From Pirellulales bacterium (lineage in GTDB: Bacteria > Planctomycetota > Planctomycetia > Pirellulales > Lacipirellulaceae), in assembly GCA_020849945.1 (NCBI GenBank), contig JADZFK010000105.1:1-33872 (forward strand): DNA of 33,872 nucleotides. Direction: 5' to 3'. The notes beneath the pieces were generated by a model. That model saw nothing but the letters and a program-made list of their open reading frames with translations, did no database searches and had not been told where the DNA came from. A program made the translations under genes and the position numbers. This document shows positions 1 through 7,708 of the stretch, piece after piece. The first letter of the stretch is position 1, and each line of letters starts with the position of its first letter.

Positions 1-41
1 CCGATCATTTATTCAAATTGGGCGAGTGTATTGGAAACCAG

Positions 42-93
42 CCCGAAGCGTCAGCGAGGGAAAAAGCACACATTCCCTCGCTAACGTTTCGGG
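42..93. repeat. Long inverted repeat (hairpin)
   Basis: Arms at 42-61 and 74-93 are 20 nt each, complementary except at two positions, with a 12-nt loop. It lies downstream of the minus-strand PEP-CTERM gene but lacks a T-run, so it resembles the palindromic intergenic repeats common in planctomycetes more than an intrinsic terminator. Confidence 0.7.
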
Positions 94-144
94 TTCGTGA
101 GTCCTCACTGTCGCGAACATGAATAACGGATCGGCCCTGACAGT

Positions 145-209
145 AAGGCAGCACTGCTGGGCAAAGTTCTTGGAACCGGCCGTGGCGGGCCAGCAGTGCT
201 GCCTGTCGA
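145..209. repeat. 65-nt hairpin repeat, copy 1
   Basis: A perfect 15-bp stem (146-160 with 190-204) closes a 29-nt loop. The whole 65-nt unit recurs without gaps at 1655-1719 with six mismatches by eye and in the same orientation. The two copies bracket the PEP-CTERM gene. It looks like a REP-type or miniature mobile sequence; no transposase is nearby. Copy 1 ends 23 nt beyond the stop codon of the neighbouring gene. Confidence 0.75.
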
Positions 210-232
210 AAGTCGGTGCTACTTGGGGTAGC

Positions 233-1135
233 CTATCCGATTCGCCGTCGCCGCACGGCGGCGAAACCCGCGGCTGCGGTGCCCAACAGGAGAAGGCTCA
301 TCGGTTCGGGCGTCACCGTAGCGTCGTGACTGAACCAGTACACGCCCGGTTGCAGCGTGATGGAGGAATCCAGCGCGTACGTCAGGCGGTAGATGTTCTG
401 AGTTGAACTCGAGCCGACGCGGTCAAACCCTGTATCGGACCAGCTAAATGTGCCCGCAGAAGCGTCGCTGGTGAATACGTCGCCATCGAACGCTCCGGTG
501 TTGGTGGGCAGCAAATCGCCTTCCACGTTCGACCAGATGTTCATGCGAAATCCGATGTTGGGATTGCTCGGATCGAACGGCCCTGTCAAGGGATCCAACG
601 GATTTCCGGAGTACGCGAAGTAGCCGGTCAGCGAGGACACGGTCGTGGCGGCTTCGATTTTGAAGTAACCGGCGTAAATCCAGTCGTAGTTGTTCGACAT
701 GGAATACGCGACATGAGCGCCGTGACCGCCCGTGGGGTAATTGCCGTTGACGTAGTCGTAGTAATTGGGGTCGGCGGCCGTGGCAGCGTCTGGCTCTAAG
801 CCGTTGTTGTCGTACACGATCGAGCCGCTGTTTCGAAGGGTCAGGGCGATGCTGGCGTTGTCACTGAACCAGTCGTCTTTCTGCCAGATGCCGAGGGGGT
901 AGCCCCAAGCCAGATCGTCGAGGAGGAAACGGAAGGTACCGCCGGAGGCATTGTCGCCGTTGGGCGTGGTGCCAGTCGGAAATTGCCCGCCCGTGATGGT
1001 GTAGTAGTAACCGAGATCATCTCTTTGGTTTTCCGGCGCTCCGTTGAGCGCTGCGGCATGGGTACCGGTTGCGCACACACACAGCGCACCGGCGGCCGCA
1101 CAGAAGATCATTGAAACTCGTTTCCCAATAGACAT
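233..1135 (-). CDS. PEP-CTERM sorting domain protein
   Basis: A 300-residue exported protein of unknown function. It opens with a signal peptide (residues 1-27: basic start, Ala/Cys-rich core, then THA before the mature part). It ends with a PEP-CTERM tail: TPEP, a Leu/Ala/Gly transmembrane stretch and the basic end RRRRIG. In this family the tail is recognised and cleaved by an exosortase, which places the protein at or beyond the cell surface. The body is rich in Gly, Asn, Tyr, Ser and Thr, as expected of a beta-rich extracellular fold; I see no catalytic motif. The open frame extends to 1462, but the start at 1135 is preferred because AAGGAG (1143-1148) sits 7 nt upstream and the signal peptide begins there. 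No exosortase gene is in the window. The gene stands alone between two copies of a 65-nt hairpin repeat. Confidence 0.85.
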   Translation of the reverse strand: MSIGKRVSMIFCAAAGALCVCATGTHAAALNGAPENQRDDLGYYYTITGGQFPTGTTPNGDNASGGTFRFLLDDLAWGYPLGIWQKDDWFSDNASIALTLRNSGSIVYDNNGLEPDAATAADPNYYDYVNGNYPTGGHGAHVAYSMSNNYDWIYAGYFKIEAATTVSSLTGYFAYSGNPLDPLTGPFDPSNPNIGFRMNIWSNVEGDLLPTNTGAFDGDVFTSDASAGTFSWSDTGFDRVGSSSTQNIYRLTYALDSSITLQPGVYWFSHDATVTPEPMSLLLLGTAAAGFAAVRRRRIG

Positions 1136-1377
1136 TAGCGTTCTCCTTGTGTTGAAGGTGAAAGGTGCCCCACTGGTCCTTTGGTTCGGAGTGTAGTCTC
1201 GGCAAATTGGGTCGTCAAGGAAATGCAGGCGAGATATTCGGCTTAGTGGGGCTGGGGCAGGTATTAAGAATCTAGGTGGGAGCAGACATAGAGCCAGCCA
1301 AGGTGGCTTGGAATAATGGTTTACGTAGAGACGCGGAGGGAAGAAGGACGGTAGTACGACCTTTGTAGGATATTTCA

Positions 1378-1404
1378 ACCCAAAGACGCTAAGGCGCGAA
1401 GGAG
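1378..1404. repeat. Degenerate intergenic repeat motif
   Basis: The 1136-2153 interval holds no convincing gene. This part has a motif (AAAGACGCTAAGGCGCGAAG) that I recall as a very common intergenic sequence in planctomycetes. It has no visible coding role. The remainder of the interval holds paired palindromes (1460-1520), a second hairpin repeat (1655-1719) and a possible promoter (2011). Confidence 0.4.
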
Positions 1405-1459
1405 GAGAGATGGTCACGTAGCGGGGTCGGGGACCTTGGGTCGGGGGCGAGCGATGTGG

Positions 1460-1520
1460 CACGGACTATAGTCCGTGATTTGGTTCGCGCGGGGTAGGCT
1501 GCACGGACTGAAGTCCGTGC
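1460..1520. repeat. Paired short palindromes
   Basis: Two related palindromes lie 23 nt apart: 1460-1477 (CACGGACTATAGTCCGTG, fully self-complementary) and 1501-1520 (GCACGGACTGAAGTCCGTGC). A similar pair occurs at 30895-30938. Each could form a small stem-loop or bind a dimeric protein; the dispersed pairing favours a repeat family. Confidence 0.6.
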
Positions 1521-1654
1521 CACGATCGTTGGTCGTTTGGACCGGCGACAGTTTGCACGGGCGCGTCGCTTTCAACTCGTTAGCCGTTTGATTGGCTGAC
1601 AGGCCTTGCGGTTGGAACATTGAGCAATAGTTCAGCCCGCAAGATGTACGCATT

Positions 1655-1719
1655 AAGGCAGCACTGCCGGGCAAAGTTCTTGGAATCGACCGTGGCGGGC
1701 CAGCTGTGTTGCCCGTCGA
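1655..1719. repeat. 65-nt hairpin repeat, copy 2
   Basis: Direct copy of the unit at 145-209 with six substitutions and no length change. The stem is weaker here, with several mismatched or wobble pairs, so this looks like the more decayed copy. Confidence 0.7.
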
Positions 1720-2010
1720 CCTTGCTCATCACAACCCGATCACTTCGGATCGAATAAATGAGCGGGGCAGATGAGTGTTGTTGAACTCAAAGCTAGAATT
1801 TCGACATGGAAGCAACAGGGCTACCTCCGTCGCCTAGACGGCGGTGAAACGATGCTCTCGAATCGCATTTACCACACGCTGCCGCTAACACGAATTGACG
1901 TCTTACTTGCAGGATCGATGAGGCGGTACGGCCCGAGAGGCTGGAAGTTGATGCCGTTTGGGTTGCCAAGGCATTGCTTGCGTTGCGGTACCGTGTGGAA
2001 GGGGAATCGG

Positions 2011-2016
2011 TATAAT
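2011..2016 (+). promoter_or_regulatory. Possible -10 element
   Basis: A perfect TATAAT lies about 140 nt upstream of the lipoprotein start. The best -35 candidate, TTGCGG at 1983-1988, is 22 nt away, wider than ideal, so this is only a candidate promoter for the lipoprotein and cytochrome c synthase pair. Confidence 0.25.
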
Positions 2017-2153
2017 TTGGGGTAGCGGCAAAGCCTGTTTGGTCGTGTTGTGCGAAAGCCAAGCGTGGTAGGCTGGCCGCCCCTGCCTCGAAATCTTTGT
2101 TCTTCCCTTCGTTTTCTTTCTTCAAGCGGCGTTTGATGCCGTGGTGGTTACGC

Positions 2154-3485
2154 ATGATGTTGATCGGAAATTCGCGTGGGCTTGCCGTGTTCGGCGGTTC
2201 CTTGCTGTTGGCTTTGTTGTTGAGCTTGGGTTGTGGCGAACCTGAGCAGATTCGCAGTTACTCGGTGCCGAAGGAAGGGTTGACCGCGGTTGGCGGTTCG
2301 ATGCCTGGCGGCGGCGTAGACATAGGTGCTGGCGTACCGACGAACCAGCCGACTGGCGAGCCGACGGATCGGATGCTGACGGCGATCGTGCCGACCGGCG
2401 ACATGGCCTATTTTTTCAAGGTTATCGGTTCGATCGCGGCGCTCGATGCGAGTGCGAAGGAGATCGATGCGTTTTTCGCGACGATCCGTGTTGGAGCCGA
2501 TGGCAAGGCCACGTGGAAGGTGCCCGAAGGTTGGCAGGAAGGCCCGGCAAAGCCGATGCGGGTGGCGACGCTCCTGGTGCGGAGCGCGGCGGGCCAGCCG
2601 CTGGAGGTTGCGATAACGCAGTTTCCGTGGGCCGGCACCGACGAGGGACTGCTCATGAACGTGAACCGGTGGCGAGGCCAAATACAATTACCGTCGACCG
2701 ACGCGGCCCATCTTGGCGAGAGTACGCGTAAGGTGAAGGCAGGCGAGGCGGAGTTGACGGTGGTCGACCTGCGAGGTTGGGCGGGAAGCAGTGTGATGCC
2801 GCCATTTGCTGGCCGAGGTGCCACGAACAATTCGGGAAACGGTCAGAAGGTCGATGGCGGAGCGGTTGGCGAGGGCGAGGGGTCTTCGGCAGGTGGGGAG
2901 GGTATGGCGGGGTTGCCCGCGGGGCATCCGCCGATTGGCGGAGTTGGGCCGCCGGTTGCGGTTGCCGAGCCGACGGCGCAGGACGAACCGATCCCCAAAT
3001 TTAGCCAGCCGGCGGGTTGGCAGTCGCTTCCCGGCAGTGGTTTTAGCAGGGCTTCGTTTGCGATAGGCGAGGAGAAGCAAGGCGCGCGGTTTACGCTTTC
3101 CGATTTTCCGACGGGCGGGGGGTTGCAGATCGCGGAGGTATTGCCGAACGTGAATCGTTGGCGAGGCGAGGTTGGTTTGCCTCCGATCACGGAAGCCGAG
3201 TTGTCCAAATCGACCGAGCCGCTTGTCATCGGCGGTGTGAAGGGGACGTACATTCGAGCGGTGGCGGGTGCCGATGAGCCGGAGCCATCGAAGGGGGGCC
3301 TTTCAACCTTGGCGGCGATGGTGACCAGGGGCGAGCGAGTATGGTTCTTCAAGCTGATCGGAGAGCGATCGGTCGTCGAGGCGCAGGAGGCGGCATTCAA
3401 GGGTTTGCTGAAATCTGTGGAATTTGTCGGCGGCAATGAACCGAGCGAGAAAGCCCCCCCGGGAGGAACCGATGGCAACAAGTGA
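2154..3485 (+). CDS. Lipoprotein with duplicated domain
   Basis: A membrane-anchored lipoprotein of unknown function, 443 residues from the chosen start. A hydrophobic signal sequence leads to the lipobox LSLGC, with the lipidated Cys at residue 27. The mature part contains an internal duplication in mirrored order. The first half has a segment with AIVPTGDMAYFFKVIG followed by one with VPEGWQEG and NVNRWRGQIQLP. The second half has QPAGWQSL and NVNRWRGEVGLP followed by TRGERVWFFKLIG. A Gly/Pro-rich linker separates the halves. The start is uncertain: ATG at 2136, 2154 or 2157, and TTG at 2097, are all in frame; 2154 is chosen for a compact signal peptide and a GGTGG upstream. Its 3' end overlaps the start of the cytochrome c synthase gene by 14 nt, so the two are probably translated together and may act together at the membrane. 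Confidence 0.8.
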   Translation: MMLIGNSRGLAVFGGSLLLALLLSLGCGEPEQIRSYSVPKEGLTAVGGSMPGGGVDIGAGVPTNQPTGEPTDRMLTAIVPTGDMAYFFKVIGSIAALDASAKEIDAFFATIRVGADGKATWKVPEGWQEGPAKPMRVATLLVRSAAGQPLEVAITQFPWAGTDEGLLMNVNRWRGQIQLPSTDAAHLGESTRKVKAGEAELTVVDLRGWAGSSVMPPFAGRGATNNSGNGQKVDGGAVGEGEGSSAGGEGMAGLPAGHPPIGGVGPPVAVAEPTAQDEPIPKFSQPAGWQSLPGSGFSRASFAIGEEKQGARFTLSDFPTGGGLQIAEVLPNVNRWRGEVGLPPITEAELSKSTEPLVIGGVKGTYIRAVAGADEPEPSKGGLSTLAAMVTRGERVWFFKLIGERSVVEAQEAAFKGLLKSVEFVGGNEPSEKAPPGGTDGNK

Positions 3486-6400
3486 CCTGGCCCCACCGCG
3501 AGGTGTGCAGACCTCTTTTGAATCGCGGTTGCCAGCCGAGATGGATTCGTTCTCGCACTTGGGTGTGTTGAAGGCACTCGCCTCGTTGCGGATTACGGTC
3601 GTGTTGTTTGCGTTGGCGATTCTGCTGGTGTTCTTCGGCACCCTTGCGCAGGTCGATAACGACGTGTGGGAGGTCGTGCGACACAAGTATTTTCGCGTTT
3701 GGTTTGCCGAGATCAAGTTCCAAACGTTTGAACGACTGGTCGGTATCTTCTACAAGCCATTTACGATGGGTCAGTTGGCGGAAAAGTACTTTCCCTTCCC
3801 CGGCGGCAAGTTGATAGGGGTGGCGTTGTTTGTGAACCTGGTTGCGGCGCACCTGGCGCGGTTCAAGGTAGTTGCCCGGGGCGGGCGATTGGCGGGCGGA
3901 GTTCTGCTTGTTGCGTTGGGGCTTGTTGTGACGTACTTCGTGGTGGGAAGCGGCGGAGATCAGGCGATTGAGAGCGAGCTATCGCCCCAGTTTGCGTATT
4001 GGATGTGGCTCGTGATCCGCGCGGGGCTGGCGGCGGCGGCCGTCGGGTTGGGGGCGCGGCTCGTGTTCAACTACGAGAATATGCCACGTGCCCGGCGGTA
4101 CGTGTGGTGTGGCGCGGTTGCGCTGCTGGGCGTGTTCGCTGCTTGGCTTCTTTTCGACCCGTTCGAGTGGTTCGACCTGGCCGGGATGCGAATCATGTGG
4201 CAACTATTGAAGGGCACGAATGCCGCATTGATCTTGCTCGTTGGGTGCATCCTAGTGTTCAAGCAGCGGGCTGGCATCGTGCTGCTGCATGGCGGCATTG
4301 GCCTGATGATGCTGAGCGAAGTGTTTACGGCGACCTCGGCCCGCGAAATGCAGATGACGATTCCGGAAGGGGGAACGGTGAATTGGTCGCAGGATATTCG
4401 CACGAGCGAGCTGGCGATTATCGACCGCTCGCCGAAGGAAGCCGATCGGGTGACCGTTGTGCCGCAATCGATACTTGCAGAGAGTATACGCGAGCAGGAA
4501 CTGGTTCGGCACGATTTGTTGCCGTTCAAGATACGGGTCAAGCGATGGCTGCCGAACTCGGGCCTTGTGGCGGCGAAGCCAGGCGAAGAGAACTTGGCCA
4601 CGGCGGGCGTGGGGCTTTCGCGGGTTGCGCGGTTGGTGCGTCGTTCGACCGGCGTCGATATGGAATCGAAGGTGGACTTGCCCTCGGCCTATATCGAGCT
4701 TATCGAAAAGGAGTCGGGCAAGTCGCTTGGCACGTATCTTGTTTCACAAGGGTTGGAAGAGCAGGCGGTCGAAGTGGGCGGGCGCCGATATGCGCTCGAA
4801 TTGCGTTTTGAACGCGAATATCATCCGTTTACCGTGATGCTCAAAGACTTCAAGTTTGAGCGTTATGTGGGCACGAACACGGCCAAGAGTTACGAATCGC
4901 TGGTGGAGCTGAAGGACCCGGGGAAGGGCGTCGAGCGCGAAGTGCGGATCTGGATGAACAACCCGCTGCGGTACGCGGGGATGACGTTTTATCAAGCGGG
5001 GTTCGATGAGGCGACCGAGCAGGCGACGAACCTGCAAGTGGTAAAGAACCCGAACTGGATGGCGCCTTACGTGGGATGTATGTTCGTGCTCATCGGCATG
5101 GTCGCGCATTTTGGCGTGATGCTTTGGCGATTTCTGGAACGGCAGCTCGAAGAGCTTGCCGGCAGGCAACGCGAGGAAGATTCGACTTGGCGAACTTCGG
5201 CCACGATCGTGCCGCTGCTGGTTCTGGTGGTGTTTGGCGGTTACCTGCTGAGCAAGACGTGGATGCCGAGAGAGCAGGCTGGCGAAATGCGAATCCATTC
5301 GTTTGCCGCGTTGCCGACACAGTACGAAGGGCGCGTGAAACCCTACGACACGGTGGCGCGGAACACGCTGCAAGTTCTGTCGGGCAAGCAGGAGTTGATC
5401 CGCGACGATATCGAAGGCGGTTCGCGTCGGGAGCCGGCGATTCGTTGGTTTCTGGATGTGATCGCTGGAATTGGCGCCGCCGATGATTACCGCGTGTTCC
5501 GCATCGACGACCCCGAGGTGTTGGGTACGCTGGGCCTTGCGCCACGACCGGGATCATGGCGTTACTCGATCCAAGACATCAGGCCGAAACTTACTACACT
5601 CGAGCGCGAAGCTCGTGGAGCGGAGGGGGTACCGGCCAAGGAGCAGAAGCTGGCCGAGAAACACATGTTGGCTTTATACCGCAAGCTGCAGATGTACGCG
5701 GGGCTGCGACAAGCATTCGCCCCGCCACAGATTCAGGGCGAGAACGAAGAGCAGCTGAAGGCCAGTTTGCAGACCGTGCAGGCCGATATACGAAGACTGC
5801 GTGCCGCCAAGCTGCCGTTGGCGGTGCCACCCGCAACGGGTGACGTTCATTGGAAGGGGTTGATGGAAGCCGGGTTTGAAGCGCTGTTGGCTCGGCAACT
5901 TGAGCGGCCCGTCGATGACGGCACGATGCAATTCTACGGCATGCTTCGCGCGTATGCCGAAGGCGACAAAGGCGAATTCAGCCGCCAACTCGATCTCTTC
6001 CGAGGAACGTTGGCGAAGTACGAGCAATCGCTCCGTGCGAAGGAAGATGCCTTGGCGCAGGCTGGCACGAAGCGGGCCGAGATACTCTCGCAATCGCGTG
6101 TGGCGTTCGAGGTGTTTTTCAACCAGTTCAGCCCGTTCTATTACTGTGCCGCGCTGTACCTGGTGGCGTTCGTGCTGGGGATCGGTTCGTGGCTAGGCTG
6201 GACCACAACGCTGAGACGAAGTTCGATATGGCTCATGTGGCTTACGTTTCTGGTCCATACGTTCGCGTTGTGGGGCCGGTTGTACATTTCCGGTCGGCCG
6301 CCGGTGACGAATCTGTACTCTTCCGCCGTGTTCATTGGTTGGGCGGTCATGCCGCTGGCTTTGGTGCTGGAGCAGCTATTTCGCTTGGGGCTGGGCAATA

Positions 6401-7056
6401 TTGTGGCCGCGGTGCTTGGCTTCCTCACGCTGGTTGTGGCCCACTTCCTATCGCTCGATGGCGATACGATGATTGTGATGCAAGCCGTGCTCGATACCCA
6501 ATTCTGGCTTGCCACGCATGTGGTTTGCATTTCGCTGGGCTATGCGACGACCTTTTTGGCCGGCGCATTCGGGGGCGTGTATTTGTTGTTTGTGGAGCTA
6601 TTCGGCACGTTCGACGATCGTGAGCGAAAACAACTGGCGCGGATAATCTACGGTGTGCTGTGCTTCGCGATTCTGTTTAGTTTTGTTGGCACGGTGCTGG
6701 GCGGTCTGTGGGCCGACGACTCGTGGGGCCGCTTCTGGGGCTGGGACCCGAAGGAGAACGGGGCGCTGATCATTGTGCTTTACAACGCCTTGGTGCTGCA
6801 CGCCCGTTGGGGCGGCATGGTGAAGGGCCGCGGGCTGGCCGCCCTGGCCGTCGGTGGAAATATCGTGACCACCTGGTCGTGGTTCGGTGTGAATGAACTT
6901 AACGTGGGGCTACACACCTACGGCGCTTCGGAAAGCAACACGGCGCTGTGGTTGCTCGGGTTTGCGGTGCTGCAAGTGGTTATTATCGTTGTTGGCCTGC
7001 TTGCGCGCGGTCCGGTGGCGAAGCCCCCGATTGCCCCGGCGCCCGGCACGGTGTGA
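3472..7056 (+). CDS. ResB-CcsA fused cytochrome c synthase
   Basis: System II cytochrome c maturation protein of 1194 residues, predicted to carry haem across the membrane and attach it to apocytochrome c. The N-terminal part is ResB-like: a helix near residues 30-60 (SLRITVVLFALAIL), more helices, a large periplasmic domain, then a closing helix near 525-550. A second soluble stretch follows, starting with the TQYEGRVKPYDTVARN type motif and containing long helical segments. The C-terminal third is CcsA: multiple helices, HTFALWGR and HVVCISLGYATT with candidate haem-ligand histidines, and the WWD-type motif WGRFWGWDPKE near residue 1085, then GLHTYG. Fused ResB-CcsA proteins are known from several phyla. 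ATG at 3472 is chosen over an in-frame ATG at 3424 because GGAGG lies 5 nt upstream. It overlaps the lipoprotein gene, implying coupling. Confidence 0.9.
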   Translation: MATSDLAPPRGVQTSFESRLPAEMDSFSHLGVLKALASLRITVVLFALAILLVFFGTLAQVDNDVWEVVRHKYFRVWFAEIKFQTFERLVGIFYKPFTMGQLAEKYFPFPGGKLIGVALFVNLVAAHLARFKVVARGGRLAGGVLLVALGLVVTYFVVGSGGDQAIESELSPQFAYWMWLVIRAGLAAAAVGLGARLVFNYENMPRARRYVWCGAVALLGVFAAWLLFDPFEWFDLAGMRIMWQLLKGTNAALILLVGCILVFKQRAGIVLLHGGIGLMMLSEVFTATSAREMQMTIPEGGTVNWSQDIRTSELAIIDRSPKEADRVTVVPQSILAESIREQELVRHDLLPFKIRVKRWLPNSGLVAAKPGEENLATAGVGLSRVARLVRRSTGVDMESKVDLPSAYIELIEKESGKSLGTYLVSQGLEEQAVEVGGRRYALELRFEREYHPFTVMLKDFKFERYVGTNTAKSYESLVELKDPGKGVEREVRIWMNNPLRYAGMTFYQAGFDEATEQATNLQVVKNPNWMAPYVGCMFVLIGMVAHFGVMLWRFLERQLEELAGRQREEDSTWRTSATIVPLLVLVVFGGYLLSKTWMPREQAGEMRIHSFAALPTQYEGRVKPYDTVARNTLQVLSGKQELIRDDIEGGSRREPAIRWFLDVIAGIGAADDYRVFRIDDPEVLGTLGLAPRPGSWRYSIQDIRPKLTTLEREARGAEGVPAKEQKLAEKHMLALYRKLQMYAGLRQAFAPPQIQGENEEQLKASLQTVQADIRRLRAAKLPLAVPPATGDVHWKGLMEAGFEALLARQLERPVDDGTMQFYGMLRAYAEGDKGEFSRQLDLFRGTLAKYEQSLRAKEDALAQAGTKRAEILSQSRVAFEVFFNQFSPFYYCAALYLVAFVLGIGSWLGWTTTLRRSSIWLMWLTFLVHTFALWGRLYISGRPPVTNLYSSAVFIGWAVMPLALVLEQLFRLGLGNIVAAVLGFLTLVVAHFLSLDGDTMIVMQAVLDTQFWLATHVVCISLGYATTFLAGAFGGVYLLFVELFGTFDDRERKQLARIIYGVLCFAILFSFVGTVLGGLWADDSWGRFWGWDPKENGALIIVLYNALVLHARWGGMVKGRGLAALAVGGNIVTTWSWFGVNELNVGLHTYGASESNTALWLLGFAVLQVVIIVVGLLARGPVAKPPIAPAPGTV

Positions 7057-7065
7057 AGATGCGAA

Positions 7066-7105
7066 CCGAGCCTAACCACCGCTCGCGGCGCGAGCTGTGG
7101 CTCGG
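7066..7105. terminator. Hairpin between convergent genes
   Basis: CCGAGCC (7066-7072) pairs with GGCTCGG (7099-7105), and an inner GCTCG/CGAGC stem (7081-7085 with 7091-7095) closes a 5-nt loop. It lies 10 nt after the cytochrome c synthase stop and before the end of the convergent minus-strand gene, a position suited to a shared terminator. A clear T-run is absent. Confidence 0.45.
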
Positions 7106-7146
7106 CTTCGATTCGATTTGCAGAGATTTGCAGGCGTCGGCGGACG

Positions 7147-7461
7147 CTACTGTTGGGAGGCGCCGTCGTTGGCGCGACGCACGAATTCCATTTCGATACC
7201 GCCAACAAAACCGGCTGCCAAGTTATAGATGAAGGCGGTGATGATCCCAAAGATGAAACCAGCGAATCCGTATAAGAGTGGCATCATGATAATGGCAGCG
7301 ACACCGCCGAACGCCATACCCAAGTGGCCACCGTTTCCACCTGCCGCCATGGCCAATATGGAAATCAAGGAGAAGAAACAACCTACGATCAACCCGAGTG
7401 CTGTGTAGATCGTGCCGATCATCTTGCCGGCAGACAGAACCCCAATGCGCTGCAACACCAT
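7147..7461 (-). CDS. Small conserved membrane protein
   Basis: A 104-residue Gly/Ala-rich integral membrane protein. Hydrophobic segments cover about residues 12-38 and 46-92, enough for three helices, with a short hydrophilic tail. The opening (MVLQRIGVLSAGKM), the middle LLYGFAGFIFG and the end NLAAGFVGGIEMEF resemble a family of small bacterial membrane proteins of unknown function that I have seen in planctomycetes and other phyla; I cannot name it with certainty. The ATG at 7461 is preferred over the GTG at 7464 because GGAGG (7469-7473 on this strand) is then spaced 7 nt away. It stands alone, convergent with the cytochrome c synthase gene and divergent from the aldehyde dehydrogenase gene. 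Confidence 0.75.
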   Translation of the reverse strand: MVLQRIGVLSAGKMIGTIYTALGLIVGCFFSLISILAMAAGGNGGHLGMAFGGVAAIIMMPLLYGFAGFIFGIITAFIYNLAAGFVGGIEMEFVRRANDGASQQ

Positions 7462-7708
7462 CACCCACCTCCCGAATAGTTAGAGTGCAGTTTCAAAGGC
7501 TATCGATGACGGAATGGAGAACAAACCGCCTCGGGTAGTTTAGCTTCGATCCAACGGCGAGGCGAGACCATTGGGAGGATCGCCGTTGGTTGTGGGCAAA
7601 CGATCCGCAAGCGCTGATTCACCATTAAGTCGTTGGTGGATCGATGTTCGCCGCGAATGCGCTACCGAACGTCATTCATTCTAACAGAGTTACCCACGAG
7701 CAATTCGT

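Noticed and set aside
1771-2025. 84-residue open frame on the plus strand
   Set aside because: No recognisable motif, no ribosome site, composition unlike neighbouring genes, and it ends within the putative promoter region of the lipoprotein.
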